This document shows, piece after piece, positions 22,483 to 33,823 of a stretch of 64,000 nt of DNA. Under the pieces are notes generated by a model. It saw nothing but the letters and a program-made list of their open reading frames with translations. It was not told the origin of the DNA and made no database searches. Each line of letters opens with the position of its first letter. Position 1 is the first letter of the stretch. The DNA lies in assembly GCA_028023455.1 (NCBI GenBank), contig JAQFVV010012395.1, positions 2,852,001-2,916,000 on the forward strand. The letters are read 5' to 3'. Source of the stretch: Epiperipatus broadwayi (Eukaryota > Onychophora > Udeonychophora > Euonychophora > Peripatidae). The translations under genes were made by a program, and so were the position numbers.

Positions 22483-24326
22483 GGTACTGCTCTTTTAGCC
22501 GGTGTCAGCCACTTGATGGTGTTGTTGCTATGCAAAAACACAGAAATATAATGTTACCGGGCCCACCCACCCCATTATTTGTGAAATAATAAGGATCATA
22601 TGGGTTAACATAATTCATTTATTTCCTTAATAAATTACTGTAATTTATAACAATTTTACATTAACATACGTTATTGCAAATATTATATTATGATATAATT
22701 CTACGTGTACACCAGTGCTGGCAAAACCATCATCCCCCCTCCCTGCAAACTTTACAAAGTCTACTATCATTGCTTGAGAAATAACTAACTACATCGTGGT
22801 GGAAGAAGTGATAATGCTTTAATTACTAAACTGTATTTTACTTTTTTTTGTAATTTTTGAAAAGGAAAATTATTTATTTATTACAATAGCTATCTTTGAA
22901 AGAAGATGTGTATGGATATTAATGGCACACTTATTAATAACAATTAATAATTTCCAACTCGATTGGTTATTTTTTTTTTTAAGATTAATAAATGTATTTG
23001 TATTTTTATATTGGACTATTTCCATCATCTAAAATATGTATTGAATGTCTTTAGAAAAATTTAACTTTATTTAAATATTCCAGATACATTCAACTGTTGG
23101 TAATAGCACATCAAACAGGTTAGTATATGCACCATGTTTTGTGAGGTATTAGTCTTCTCTCTGCTTCAGGTGTTGCTGGCCTGACCAGTGACAGTACTAG
23201 CATGGTATTCAAACCTGGGTCCTTAGATTCTTGAGTTTTGAATTTTAAGGTAACACTCTAACCACTTGAGCCATCCTGCCAAAGGCAACAGTCTGTAGTA
23301 ACACCATCACCACAAACCTTCAGGAAAGCACTAATAAATGTATTCCTTTTGACAATTTTTTTGGGTCTCTGGATAGAACTACGAGAAATTTTACAGTCAG
23401 ACCTGCATTGTAGTGCAGATGGTATACCTTTTCACATCCGCAATAATTAAAACTTATAAATTGACATACATTATTGCAAATATTCTATTAGAGTAGAATT
23501 AATTCCCCATGTACGCCAGCATAAAGCGCTGGCACAATCCCCCCTCTCCGTAAACTTTAAAAAGTCTACTTTTATTGCTTGAGAGATAACTAACTACATC
23601 GTGGTGGAAGAAATGATAATGCTTTATTTACTGAACTGTATTTTACTTTTTTTTGGTAATTTTTGAAAAAGGAAAATTAATATCTATTTATTGTTTACAA
23701 TAGCTATATTTGAAAGAATATGTGACTAAGGTATGTATATTAATTGCACACCTATTAATAACAATTAATAATTTCCAACTCGATTGGTTATTGTTTTTTT
23801 TTTTGAAGATTAATAAATATATTCTTTTTTAAATTTCTTATTGTCTCTAGCTAACTATGAGAAATGTTATAGTTCGACATTTTAATTCTCATAGATATTC
23901 TCGCGAATTGTGACTTTTTTTGGGAAAAACAGTGAAATTGTGGTTTCCCATAACCATTTCTAATTATTTGCATCTTACATGTTGTGTTCGGAAGTGGGGT
24001 AATAGACTTATAATTATTACTGTTTAATATTACGTTAGTTAAGTTGTACCATAATTACTTTTGAATGCATATTGCAAGAGTTCTGCAAACTTTAAATCCA
24101 CCCACCCTGAAATGGCATGGTAGCGAACTGTTAACATTGGTAAAAGATAGGATTGTGTGCACTCACACAAATTGTGCAAGACAAAGCAAGCCATTAGTTA
24201 CAACAGAAAAATAATTGTGTCTATTTGGTTGAATTTTGCGCGGCGGCCATGTACACGACCTATTTATGTGTTTTTGCATATAAATAATGCCATCAAGTGG
24301 CTGACACCAACTAATAGAACAGTACC
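22483..24326. mobile_element. TIR element, family E copy 2, inverted, with internal duplication and SINE
   Basis: The ends GGTACTG at 22483 and CAGTACC ending at 24326 are inverted, and both extend into the GGTGTCAGCCACTTGATGG segment shared with copy 1. The interior at 22560-23000 is the reverse complement of 20930-21320 in copy 1. A SINE splits it at 22999-23331; the interrupted sequence resumes at once (GACAATTTTTTTGGGTCTC, TAGAACTACGAGAAATTTTA) in the order seen in copy 1. From about 23440 to 23900 the interior segment of 22640-23000 and a little more is repeated in the same orientation. The flanking octamers (TAAATTTT and AGATTTTT) are a poor match, so no convincing duplication remains. 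Confidence 0.7.
22999..23331 (-). repeat. tRNA-derived SINE with perfect 13-bp TSD
   Basis: TAATAAATGTATT is found at 22986-22998 and 23332-23344, exactly flanking 333 bp. On the reverse strand the head reads ATGGCTCAAGTGGTTAGAGT (A-box region) and GGTTTGAATACC (B box), then the body with CAGGCCAGCAACACCTGAAG and a tail with TAAATAAAGTTAAATTTTTC. The tRNA head, the internal polymerase III promoter and the long duplication define a LINE-mobilised SINE. Upstream of the head it carries the ACCATCACCACAAACCTTCAG module that in other copies follows the tail. Confidence 0.88.
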
Positions 24327-24334
24327 AGATTTTT

Positions 24335-26676
24335 TAACTGAATACATTTCATTAGAATTATTAGTATCGATACAAAAAATGCAGTTTTATTTACAAGTTT
24401 ATTAAAAAATTATTCTTTTGGAATATGACTTTGAATTATTATAGTAATGCATTTGTACTTAGTTTCTCTGTAAGTTTATATTCTCAATTTTACATATTTT
24501 AATAGCTATAATTTATTTACAGATTTATTAAAATTATTAGAACTCAAAAAATATTTATTTTGAATTAAAATTTTCATTTCTTTAATTTAAGATAAACATT
24601 TACAATTGTCTAAATTCTATTAGAGTGTAAAATATTTATTTTGAAGTAAATAAAATATAAGTATTTTATGTGTTTGCATACTGTTTCACAGAAATAGTCT
24701 GTACATATATATAAAATTATTGTGTTAATGTTAATTTTTTAATTCTAAAATTATTGATCTACTTTGCATAATTATATTGAATTATTAAATCTGCTCTACT
24801 TTAAATCTTAAAATCAAATGAAAATTGCTAATCATAATTAAATTTTTATTTTCTTTTTTCCCCATCTTATTTAAATGGATGTGATCTACTCACACACATA
24901 CCATTTTGAAATGTCCATTTCAATACCTATATATATCTTTTATCTAAAATGGAATAAATGTTTATTTTTTTTATCTAACAGATTTTTTTTTTTATTCTTT
25001 TGTTTTTATTGTTATTTAAAAAAATATGGCAATTCAAATAGACAGTTTTTTTTTAAAGCTTCGTGACCGAATTGTAAAATGTAATAATCCAGCTGATATT
25101 GTTTTGAAATGTTATATGAATTAGAATGGCATAAGAAATAGTAAGGAATTCTCATTGTATATTACAGCTTATTTTGTATTACAAAACAAATAAGAATAAT
25201 TACTACTGGTAATGTTAGTCTTAAAGTTTATAATGACGGCATTTTATTTTTTATATGCTGAGCTATTTTCATCATCTCATTAAAATTGTTAAATATTTTC
25301 AGAAAAATTCAAACTTTATTTATACCCCAAATACATCTAACTATTAGTAATAATACAAAAATTACTATTACAACATAATGTTTTCAATGGTATTGCTCTC
25401 CTCTCATTTGTTGTTTCTGGCTTGTTTGATGTTGCTGGTCACACCAGTGAATTTGAAATTTACTATTTAAATCTCTGGAATGTTAATTGTTGCTGGTCAC
25501 ACCAGCAAACCTGAAAAAAGGAAAAATATCACTTGAAACTTTAAGATCTTTACTAATTTATATGTTATTATTAATAGTTAAATGTATTTGGAAATGCATA
25601 CATAAAGTTTGAAGTTTTCTAAAAATATTTAATAATACAATTAAATAATGAAAATATTCCAACCTATATTAGAAAATTTCCAATGTAGGAAAAAAAAACT
25701 CCATAACAACGACTTTAGAATGTTAATTTGGATTTGATATTTCATGCTTATAAACTTTGTTCTGATAAAAGCAATTGCTAGAGTTGATACCTGTTGTTAA
25801 AATTTAATTAAATAATGGATGATTCCTGGTACTGTTCTATTTTACCTGCATTTAACTTTTTAATTGGCAATTATTTTATTACATTATCTTTGAATTCACA
25901 TGTGTGATATATATATATTATGGTATTATTTTTACTAACTATGAGATAATTTATAGTAGGCAATTTATTTCAGGAAATCCAATATGAGTTGTCTCTTAAT
26001 TGATTGATTTTAAACAAAATAATTGATTCATATATGCTTCTATGAAGAGTTTATGAAATTTGTATGAAGATACTAATAGGATTTAAGCAACAAATCTATG
26101 TTTAGATTAATCTACCAAGATAATGCCATAGACTATTTTTAACAAGTTACTTTGATGCTAAACTAAATTTATCTTGTATCAAATTTGTATAAGTAGCAAT
26201 CACTTTCTGTGTCACAATTAATCCTAGCTTTTATGTAGGTAAAGAAGCATCACTTGGCAATTTTTTACTTAACTTATGACTTATTTGAGCAGTTTCAATT
26301 ATTAAAAAATTTTAATATTAATTCTCTGGGGTCAGGCTGATGATTTTCTGTAGTAACACAATCTACACTTATCTTAGATGTAGGGAAATAGTATATAGTC
26401 AATGATTACTAGATGGCAATGTAATCACTATTTGCAAGCTACTATAATTGATGGCCTGTAGACATTAATTACATTTCACCTAAGGTTTGTAAATTACTAT
26501 TTACCTTGGTCTTTAGTGAAGATACATGCCACTATTTTATAGCATACAAACAATAGGATAAGAGACGGAAGTCATGGAATTGATTAATTTAATCGATAGA
26601 GAAAGAATTTTGACAATATTTTAAAAATAATTTTTAATGCTTGATTTAATTCATTGTTTATTTTTGTTTTATTTAG
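24335..26676 (+). other. Intron sequence around a fold-back SINE
   Basis: AT-rich intron with long T runs at about 24960-25060. Apart from the fold-back SINE at 25260-25672, I recognise nothing. The intron ends at the acceptor TTTATTTAG (26676). Confidence 0.5.
25260..25672. repeat. Fold-back SINE pair without tRNA head
   Basis: The left arm begins with the inverted SINE tail (TTTTCATCATCTCATTAAAA, AGAAAAATTCAAACTTTATT) and the right arm ends with the same in + orientation. The centre has two copies of TTGCTGGTCACACCAG at about 25431-25447 and 25490-25506, the conserved SINE core. No A or B box is visible. It is more diverged than the pair at 17003-17571. Confidence 0.7.
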
Positions 26677-26809
26677 GGAGTACAGATGATGATAAAATTG
26701 CACGCTACCATTGGGAAGAAGTGATGGCCCCTATAGGGAATCAGCTCGAAATTAAAGATACATCCATTTTGGAGTTGAAAAATCTCATTCCTGGCTTTTA
26801 TCGGTTTAA
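26677..26809 (+). CDS. KIAA0319L: KIAA0319-like protein, exon (middle of second PKD domain)
   Basis: A 133-base exon. It reads RSTDDDKIARYHWEEVMAP, then GNQLEIKDTSILELKNLIP and GFYRFK. The S-x-D-D-x-x-I-x-x-Y-x-W core is the hallmark of the PKD repeats in this family, and the later L-x-L-x-x-L-x-P-G-x-Y-x-F is the strand pair that packs against it. It ends with two bases (aa), completed to K by the next exon. The acceptor is ATTTAG at 26676 and the donor is a strong GTGAGT at 26810. The next exon is 29.6 kb away; no other exon is needed, because the PKD pattern continues without a gap (GFYRFKLTVTDSDG). Confidence 0.92.
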
Positions 26810-28091
26810 GTGAGTATGATTTTAAAAAAAAATGTCTGTCATCAATGATATCATAACTCTCATTCTTTATAAATTACTTTCATTTAATATTTTTTGAAAA
26901 ATAATTATTGATTTATCCAGTTTACATTATGTGTACAATAGTGTTATATTTTTCCCAACTTCAGAATCTGCAGTGATAGATAACAGGAAGTAAAATTACA
27001 GAATACTTAATTGCTAGAATTGCTCTATTCTTACTTCTGATATCTAACTAATTGAACTTTTTCTGGTAAGAAACAATGGATTTGCATAATTTATTTAATG
27101 GCCAACATTTTAATCCAATGTTTCTGTTCAGATAGTCTCTTGAAAAGTCAAACACTTAAGTTTTGAATTTAAGTTTCAATATATTGTTATAAGCCTAATA
27201 TGAAGTTAGCAACTGTATGTTATATATATATATGATTAAGTGTCTCATGGCATACAATAACATAGTAATGTGTGTGCATGTATATATAAAGTTGAAAGGA
27301 AAAGTAGAAATAAACATAAACAAATTTTTTTGGATATTTATTATATTATATTGAAATAACAGTTAAGTGTTAAATAATAATTTTCATACTTAAAATTATT
27401 ATAAATTATTTTATATCAAGCATTTAAAAAAGTCTATTTAATGTTTTATTAATTCTGATTTTGAAATCTAAAACAAGATTGTTTTATGTTACAGTAGATA
27501 TACTGATAATTATAAAATTTCCGTAGCTATTTTTAAATAGATTAAGAATTTTCTTTTAATTAAAGCTTGTGATAAAATACCACAATCTGGTATTTTTCAA
27601 AGGATTAAAAATACCTGTAGATAAAAATTTGGTTTTAATTAAAGTGAATTGAAAAGTGTCATTAAATTTTTTTTGATCAATATAAAGAAAGAATTTGCTT
27701 AATTATTGTTTTCAAATTCCACTGTATACTATAAAAAGGTGGATTTGAATCATTCACAATACTTAAAACAGTTTTACAGCAATATTGTTATGAAGTTATA
27801 ACTGAAGGCAAGAATAGAGCTACTGCTAATGTCATGTCAGTAGAGTTTGAATTCACATGGAAGCCAGGGCGTACTTTTTTTGTGTTTCATAGCATATTGT
27901 GAACTAGATGGCATGCTTGAAGTCTGCAAAATTATAGAGACTGTATCGAATAGGCTGAATACCAACAATTACCTGATTTATACTGTTCCTGAGATGTCAA
28001 TAAGCCAATCTACTGTTTTAGAATGGACCAGCTTACTAAAAGATTCCATCAGCTTGCTGGAAAGATTGCCATGCTATGACTTTATATATAT
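26810..28091 (+). other. Start of the 29.6-kb intron
   Basis: AT-rich sequence with no recognised feature up to about 27760. At 27800-28080 the composition is less AT-rich and one frame stays open for about 80 codons before running into the LTR element; I see no domain or splice signals that would make it an exon. It may be an old repeat cut by the LTR insertion. Confidence 0.45.
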
Positions 28092-29181
28092 TATAATAGT
28101 AACTTACAGTTATTATTGGTCTAACATGTTTTATCTCTTATGAAATTATTTATAAATATAAAATTTATTTGACTATTTTATTATGTATACATATATAAAC
28201 TATTTATATATACATGTGAGTTTTAAATAATACATACCTTAAGCTTTTGAGTAAAATGCCAGATTTGGAGTTGAAATGAAAGATTTTATATATACGGGAA
28301 TTTTAAACAATATATATATATTAATGTCAAGTTTTTGAATAAAATGCCAGATTTGAGGTAGAATAATAAATAATTTTATATAGATGGAAACATAATGGAG
28401 GAAATTATGATGATGATGATGATGATTAAATCTTAATGTTTATTGAACAATTAATATTTGAATAAAGCATGAACTTGTAATAACACACGAGCAGATTGAT
28501 TCGTTCTCTTGTTATTAAGGAGAAGAAAATCATTTCTCTTTAAATAACTTTTTTTTTATCAATACTACTGTTCAACGATTGGAATTTAAATATTAACTTT
28601 TCCAAATTAAGATAATCTGTGGATTAAAAGTCTGCAAGGAAAATATTTTAATTTTCTATTAAATCTTAAAGGAATAGCAATATAAAAGAAAAGAACGTCT
28701 GTTTAAGTTTTTTGGAAAATACATTGTTTTAACACTTCCGTTATTCTTCGGATATATATAAATTTAAGATAATTATATATATATATATAGTATAAAACAA
28801 TGTGCTTTGAGTAGAACAGCTTTGTATCGTAAAGGTTTTGAAACCAACCTTGCATGCTATTTTAAAATATTTTGAAATATTTGAAATATTAATTGAAAAG
28901 AACGTCTAATGATAATAGAAAAATGGAGATTAAGAACATCATCATTCGAAGAATATTTACTATATATTATATCAATCAAGTCATTGGATATTATTAACAG
29001 TTTATCAATTAAGGATAAATAAAATCATCATTATATCAATGGATTAATAATATACTTTCTAAAAGATCTTCATTAGGAAGATGAACTATAAACTTCAATA
29101 TCTACTTTCAACTTTGGAAAAGAAGTTTCCTTTATTATTTATTTATATATATTATAATAATGCTTATATTAGTTTAATATG

Positions 29182-29216
<35 letters not shown>

Positions 29217-30346
29217 CTTTATTTCAAATTTGGCCTCGCATCATTATATCTTAATAGGAAAATTATATTTAGTATTAAATATAATTAATTGAAAGCTTGA
29301 CATAATTCATCAAATTAGATGAAGGATATAAAGAATAATTATTATTTAATAGATATTTTAAACAGGATTATATTGTATTTACTACATAATATGTAAACGT
29401 TCAATGTATTTTATTTATCAAAAATACTTATAATATATAAGTTATACAATTGTAAATATTACTTATATATTAGTAATTATGAAACATATAAATAAGAACG
29501 GTAAATAAATTAATAAGTTACATAAATTATTAATTTTGAATCCAGATATTGTTTTTATATATCTGTTAATTTAAACTATTTTCTTTAATTTTTGAAAGTT
29601 TATTATAGTATTGAATTTTATCATAGAGTATTAAATAAGAATATTATTTATTAATATTTTTAAAATGGTAAAATTCATCCGTATTTATTTATTAATATTT
29701 TATTATCTCTTATATTATTATATTTTTTATTGTTTATTAAATATTGATTTATTAACTTGATCTCTTTGTCTAATCATTATTAAATTATATTATATATGTG
29801 CTAGTATTATAAATATCATATGAATATCATTTATTAGTTAATGCTTATATAAAGGCATATTAAATAATAACTTGTTTTGAAATTATCCCTGAAAAGAGCT
29901 AATTGCAAATTCTCCATGAGTTTGAATATCGTGGTTTAATGGTGACTGAAAGAGGGATGAAAGATGGATGAACTAGTCTAAATTATATTAAAACTTATTT
30001 AAAGATTATTGAGCTAGCATAATAAAGATAGATATAATCATGGACTTAGTATTTCATTGATTCATTTCTAGCATTCTACCTGAAGACCCAAAGTCCGATT
30101 GTAGTGAAATGCATATCCTCATTCTAGGGAATTTAATCATCCCCTTATATTTAACAAGACCAACTTATATTTTAAATATAATCCTTTTTGTTATATTTGG
30201 CGAACCTAACTATGAAGCATTAAGTTAATGATTTCCAAGCATTAAATATAATCGATTCTGTTATATTTGGTATATCAACTGGGATGATTAAATGCTGTTC
30301 CATTATATTTGGTGCCTCAACTAAGGCTATCAAATAGGCCGTCCCG
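28092..30346 (+). repeat. 5' LTR (about 2.26 kb)
   Basis: It starts TATAATAGTAACTTACAG and ends AATAGGCCGTCCCG, the same ends as the second copy at 33824-36606. Inside are two tandem units of about 100 bases sharing TTTTGARTAAAATGCCAGAT (about 28227-28390), a TTA microsatellite at about 29186-29214, and near the 3' end three spaced TTATATTTGG words. The usual TG...CA ends are absent. No ORF of note is inside. Confidence 0.88.
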
Positions 30347-30425
30347 TTATATTTGGTGACCCAAACGTTTGGGGCTTCGATTAATTAAATCTTATACCCT
30401 GTAGACTGCTTATATATATTTGGTG
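30191..30425 (+). promoter_or_regulatory. Primer-binding-like site within a series of TTATATTTGG motifs
   Basis: Immediately after the 5' LTR, 30347-30380 reads TTATATTTGGTGACCCAAAC; the TGGTGACCC part has the TGG start expected of a tRNA primer-binding site. The same word, TTATATTTGG, also occurs inside the LTR at 30191, 30261 and 30303, and a close variant (TATATTTGGTGCAC) lies at about 30413 in the internal region. The three LTR words recur in the 3' LTR. Which one, if any, binds the primer is not clear. Confidence 0.55.
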
Positions 30426-30757
30426 CACAACGTTTTAGGCATTGAATCTATAATTTCGATTCATTATATATGGTATTTATAATTGCAAGATTAATATAAA
30501 AAAAATGGTAATATATGTAATATGATTTTGAGAGATCAATATTTAAATAACTACTTATTAAATTATGTTTTAAACAAGAGTTAAGTGGGATAAAGTTTCT
30601 ATATAGACATAGACGTTTAAAAATACACACATATATCATTAGAACATCATAAGTATATATAAATAGCATGAGGTGGTAAAGAACTTTACGATATAATATT
30701 TTGGTTATAAAAATATATAAACTTGTGTTAAAATTTGAATCAAGTTAAAAATTTATT

Positions 30758-31339
30758 ATGCTTCGAAGTGTGAAAATGTTTTCAAACAAAGATATTGAAT
30801 GCTCTAGTCAAATGCAAGATGATTTGCAAAGTGAACTAAGTGATGATATTAATATGATAGAACAATCATCATTAATACAAGCACCTGGGGGTTCTACAAC
30901 CATAGTTGAATACCCTCAACAAACACAGAGTTTAGATCAAGTGTTATCTCAAACACAAAATATAGTTGATGAAGATTTAAATCAATCATCTAAAATTGAG
31001 ATTAATCAATCACTTAATGTTGGTACAACAAAGGTTATAGATAGTAACACAATTATAATGAAAATGTTACAAATGTTAATGGATAGTAATATTAATTTAA
31101 AAAATAGTTTGAATAAAAAATTAAATGATAATAATAAAAAATTAGATAATTTTGGAAATGAAATCAAAAGTGATATGTATGATAACAAAAAGGAAGGTAA
31201 AATAATTACAGTAGGGGATGGGAAAGAAATTTTACCTGGTAAACCTTATCATTGGCATGATTGGTATATTGTTTTTACTCAAAATTATTTTTATATTTGG
31301 AATAAATATATAATTTTAAAGTTATATAATTATTTTTGA
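30758..31339 (+). CDS. Gag-position ORF 1, unrecognised, with coiled-coil segment
   Basis: A 193-residue frame after a leader of about 410 bases. Residues 1-90 are acidic and rich in Ser and Gln, with no fold I can name. Residues about 100-140 (MLQMLMDSNINLKNSLNKKL and a following Asn/Lys-rich stretch) look like a coiled coil, common in Gag proteins. After residue 165 the frame becomes Tyr/Trp-rich (KPYHWHDWYIVFTQNYFYIW). It ends at a TGA within T5GATGG, exactly where a second frame opens (31318 onward), so ORF 1 and ORF 2 may be one Gag broken by a single-base indel, or joined by ribosomal frameshifting. No zinc knuckle is present. The gag role is inferred from position only. Confidence 0.6.
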   Translation: MLRSVKMFSNKDIECSSQMQDDLQSELSDDINMIEQSSLIQAPGGSTTIVEYPQQTQSLDQVLSQTQNIVDEDLNQSSKIEINQSLNVGTTKVIDSNTIIMKMLQMLMDSNINLKNSLNKKLNDNNKKLDNFGNEIKSDMYDNKKEGKIITVGDGKEILPGKPYHWHDWYIVFTQNYFYIWNKYIILKLYNYF

Positions 31340-32537
31340 TGGAAAATTTGCTACTGTGTATACTAGTGGTGATTTTTGTGAGAATAAAGGTCTGGAACTA
31401 TGTTTGAATGAATTGCCGAGTGCACGTAATCAAGTTAAACCTGGTACTCCTAGTCAATCTATTTTATCTTTAATTGATTCAACATGTTTAGCTATTGGAA
31501 ATTGGTCTTTTATGTATGAAACAGATGATAGAATTGTTATTTGTAATTCACAAAATCAAAAACAAGCTATTATCTTACAAAAAGATTTGCATGGTTTTAT
31601 TTTTGAATCCAATAAAGGTAATAAACATTCTTTTAATGCTGAAACTTTACTTGATACTGAATTTTCTACTGGTTGGATATCTCAGATTCCTAATGATGGA
31701 ATAGAAAAATATCCTATTAATCTTATTTTAGAGGAGACAATATCAGTTCCACAAATAAATTCCATTAAAACAATCATGAATGATACAATGCAGATTAAAG
31801 TGAACAATCAACAAGAAGAACCTCAAACTTATATTGAATGTAATGATAATATCCATAGTAAATCATTATTAGATCAATTGACTACTACAGAAGAAAATGA
31901 TCAAAACCATTATGATATTTCACAACAGAGTAAAGATATAAAGAATGAGCACAACATTTTTGAAATGGTTAATTTAAATCCATTAAATTCAAAAGGAATT
32001 GTGGAAAAGAATGAAGTAAAGAGTTTCCAAAACACACAAGTCATGGAGATGCAACAAACAGAGATAAGACATAAGACTCAAGATAATAAAAAAATAGAAA
32101 ATGAAGTAGTGAATGATTTGGAAATTGTTGTTAAAGATCTTGATAAGATAAATGACCCTAACATAGAATCTATTTTTTCACATCAGGTATTGTTTAAAAT
32201 AAAGGATAATTCTCTCAAAACTAATATAGATACCTATGAAAATAATAAAGAACAGAGTCTTAGTTGGAATCATTTAAAATTTATTAAAAAAGATCCACAA
32301 CAAATAATTATCTTTAATAATAGATTAAATTTTCAGTATTATATAATGAATGAAACTGAAAATTATTTTATTAATATTGGTTTAGAAGAATTAAATTTAA
32401 ATACTTGTAGAGTTAATAAAGAGAATGAATTATTAACTTCTCAAATGAATATTTCAGAAATTCATAAAGGTCATACATTCCATAAGTTATGTAATACTTA
32501 TGGGGGTCCATTTACATTCATTAAACACATGAATTAG
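31318..32537 (+). CDS. Gag-position ORF 2, unrecognised, 400 residues
   Basis: This frame opens after a TAA at about 31315 and overlaps the end of ORF 1. No ATG lies near its start; the first sense codons read IIIFDGKFATVYTSGDFCEN, which would continue naturally from ORF 1 after a one-base shift. Residues up to about 130 look folded (ICNSQNQKQAIILQKDLHGF and later LLDTEFSTGWISQIPNDG); the centre is Gln/Asn/Glu-rich and probably disordered; the end (about the last 90 residues) is again mixed and contains HTFHKLCNTYGG. I see no protease D[ST]G triad, no zinc knuckle, no membrane segment and no reverse-transcriptase motif. It could be the Gag C-terminal half or an element-specific accessory protein. 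That it has stayed open for 1.2 kb suggests recent selection or recent insertion. Confidence 0.55.
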
Positions 32538-32960
32538 AGTGCTTAATGAAGATAAGCACTATTATGGAAGGACTTTTAAGGATTGTGACCATTTAAAAAT
32601 GAAAACAGACAATGAGTAATGATTGAACCCATTATAGTTTGTTAAAAAAAATGTATATATAGAAATTTTGATGACATAAACATTGATGAAGGAACTAGAT
32701 ATAGAAAAATTAAATTAAACATGTATACACTTGTTTAATGAAATTTAATCTTTGGTTACTTGATCTAGAATAGGAAGTACACCAAATGGTTAATATTATA
32801 AGGTAATAAAATGCCAACATAATTTATAAATCTATAAAGTATAAATATACAATTATAGATGTATAAAAGAGTGTATAGGAAGAATACTTAATACTCTTAA
32901 AGAAATATTCTCACATATCCTATTACACTTTCATCAAATTATACTTATATTATTTAAAAA
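32538..32960 (+). other. Junction region where most of pol is missing
   Basis: About 420 bases between ORF 2 and the integrase end, with stops in all frames. A fragment reading CIGRILNTLKEIFSH near 32873-32917 may be a remnant of the integrase core C-terminus, but this is weak. The lost pol genes would have lain here. Confidence 0.4.
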
Positions 32961-32966
32961 AAAATA

Positions 32967-33288
32967 TAAACCTATAATTTATGAACCCAAAATAGATGGA
33001 GAAAATGACATTTTACAAGCTCATAAACAACTTGTTAAAATGGCAGGTAATAGAAGTCGGAATAAAAAAAAATGTATTTATGAATTTAAAGTTGGAGATA
33101 AAGTTTTGATAAAGACTTTCCATCCTAGTAATCCTTTAGAGAATAAATATAAATTCTACAACACATATGAAGGACCTTATATTATCGTTAAAAAGGCAGG
33201 TCCAAATGCATTTTGGATTAACCAAGAAGGAGAGATTCGTGGTACATATAATTCACGAATTTTAAAACTTTATTTTGGCTGTTTATAA
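32967..33288 (+). pseudogene. Integrase C-terminal (GPY/F-type) fragment
   Basis: The frame reads KPIIYEPKIDGENDILQAHK, then a basic stretch and FKVGDKVLIKTFHPSNPLEN, NTYEGPYIIVKKAGPNAFWI, GTYNSRILKLYFG. The pattern of F-K-V-G-D-x-V-L, about 25 residues, then E-G-P-Y-x-I-V and a final N-x-x-x-L-K-x-Y is the SH3-like GPY/F module at the C-terminus of Ty3/Gypsy integrases, which helps target and multimerise the enzyme. The catalytic core with its DDE triad and the zinc-binding head are absent. The fragment is open for over 100 codons and ends at a TAA at 33286-33288. Confidence 0.8.
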
Positions 33289-33808
33289 TGTTATATAAAG
33301 AAATAAGGTGAATATCAAGATAAGAATTGGGCAGTATAAACCATACAGTTGTATATAAAAAAATAATAATAGTGATCAATGAAAAGAGAAATATATTAAG
33401 AACATTAGCTTTGATGAGGGTATTCTTTAATGCCTTGAAATAAGTAAAAACAATAGAGTCAATTCATATTAATAAATGGATACTCTACTATTTATTTAGT
33501 TCTTTTCAAATCCATAAGTCTTAAAGAAGCAGGAATAAGGCTAGTAAATATATTTGTGTTGTCCAAGAAGGAAACACATTATTCTATTTATTTATTTTTT
33601 TAAAAAAAGTTTAACCATCAAAGTCCTTAATTTTTTTTTGATCATTATCAAAAGAATAGTATAGCCCAAGTATTATGAAGATATAACAGTTAAAAAAAAT
33701 ATTCAACCCTTCATAAAATCCAAGTATAAATGCAATTAAATTATAAGAACATACTAAAATAGTTGTAAGTGTTTAAAATTTTAACTTAAATTAAAATTTT
33801 AAATTTCC

Positions 33809-33823
33809 GAAGGGAAGGAGAAA
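33809..33823 (+). promoter_or_regulatory. Polypurine tract before the 3' LTR
   Basis: GAAGGGAAGGAGAAA is 15 purines in a row and abuts the first base of the 3' LTR. This is where plus-strand DNA synthesis of an LTR retrotransposon starts. It independently fixes the LTR start at 33824 and the + orientation of the element. Confidence 0.85.

Noticed and set aside
24157-24405. 82-residue open frame
   Set aside because: It overlaps the right TIR and subterminal part of a family E element and has no domain.
27847-28143. 98-residue open frame just before the LTR element, considered as an exon
   Set aside because: No splice sites fit the phases of the flanking exons, the host protein reads through without a gap from 26809 to 56401, and no domain is recognisable. 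The last 17 codons lie in the LTR.
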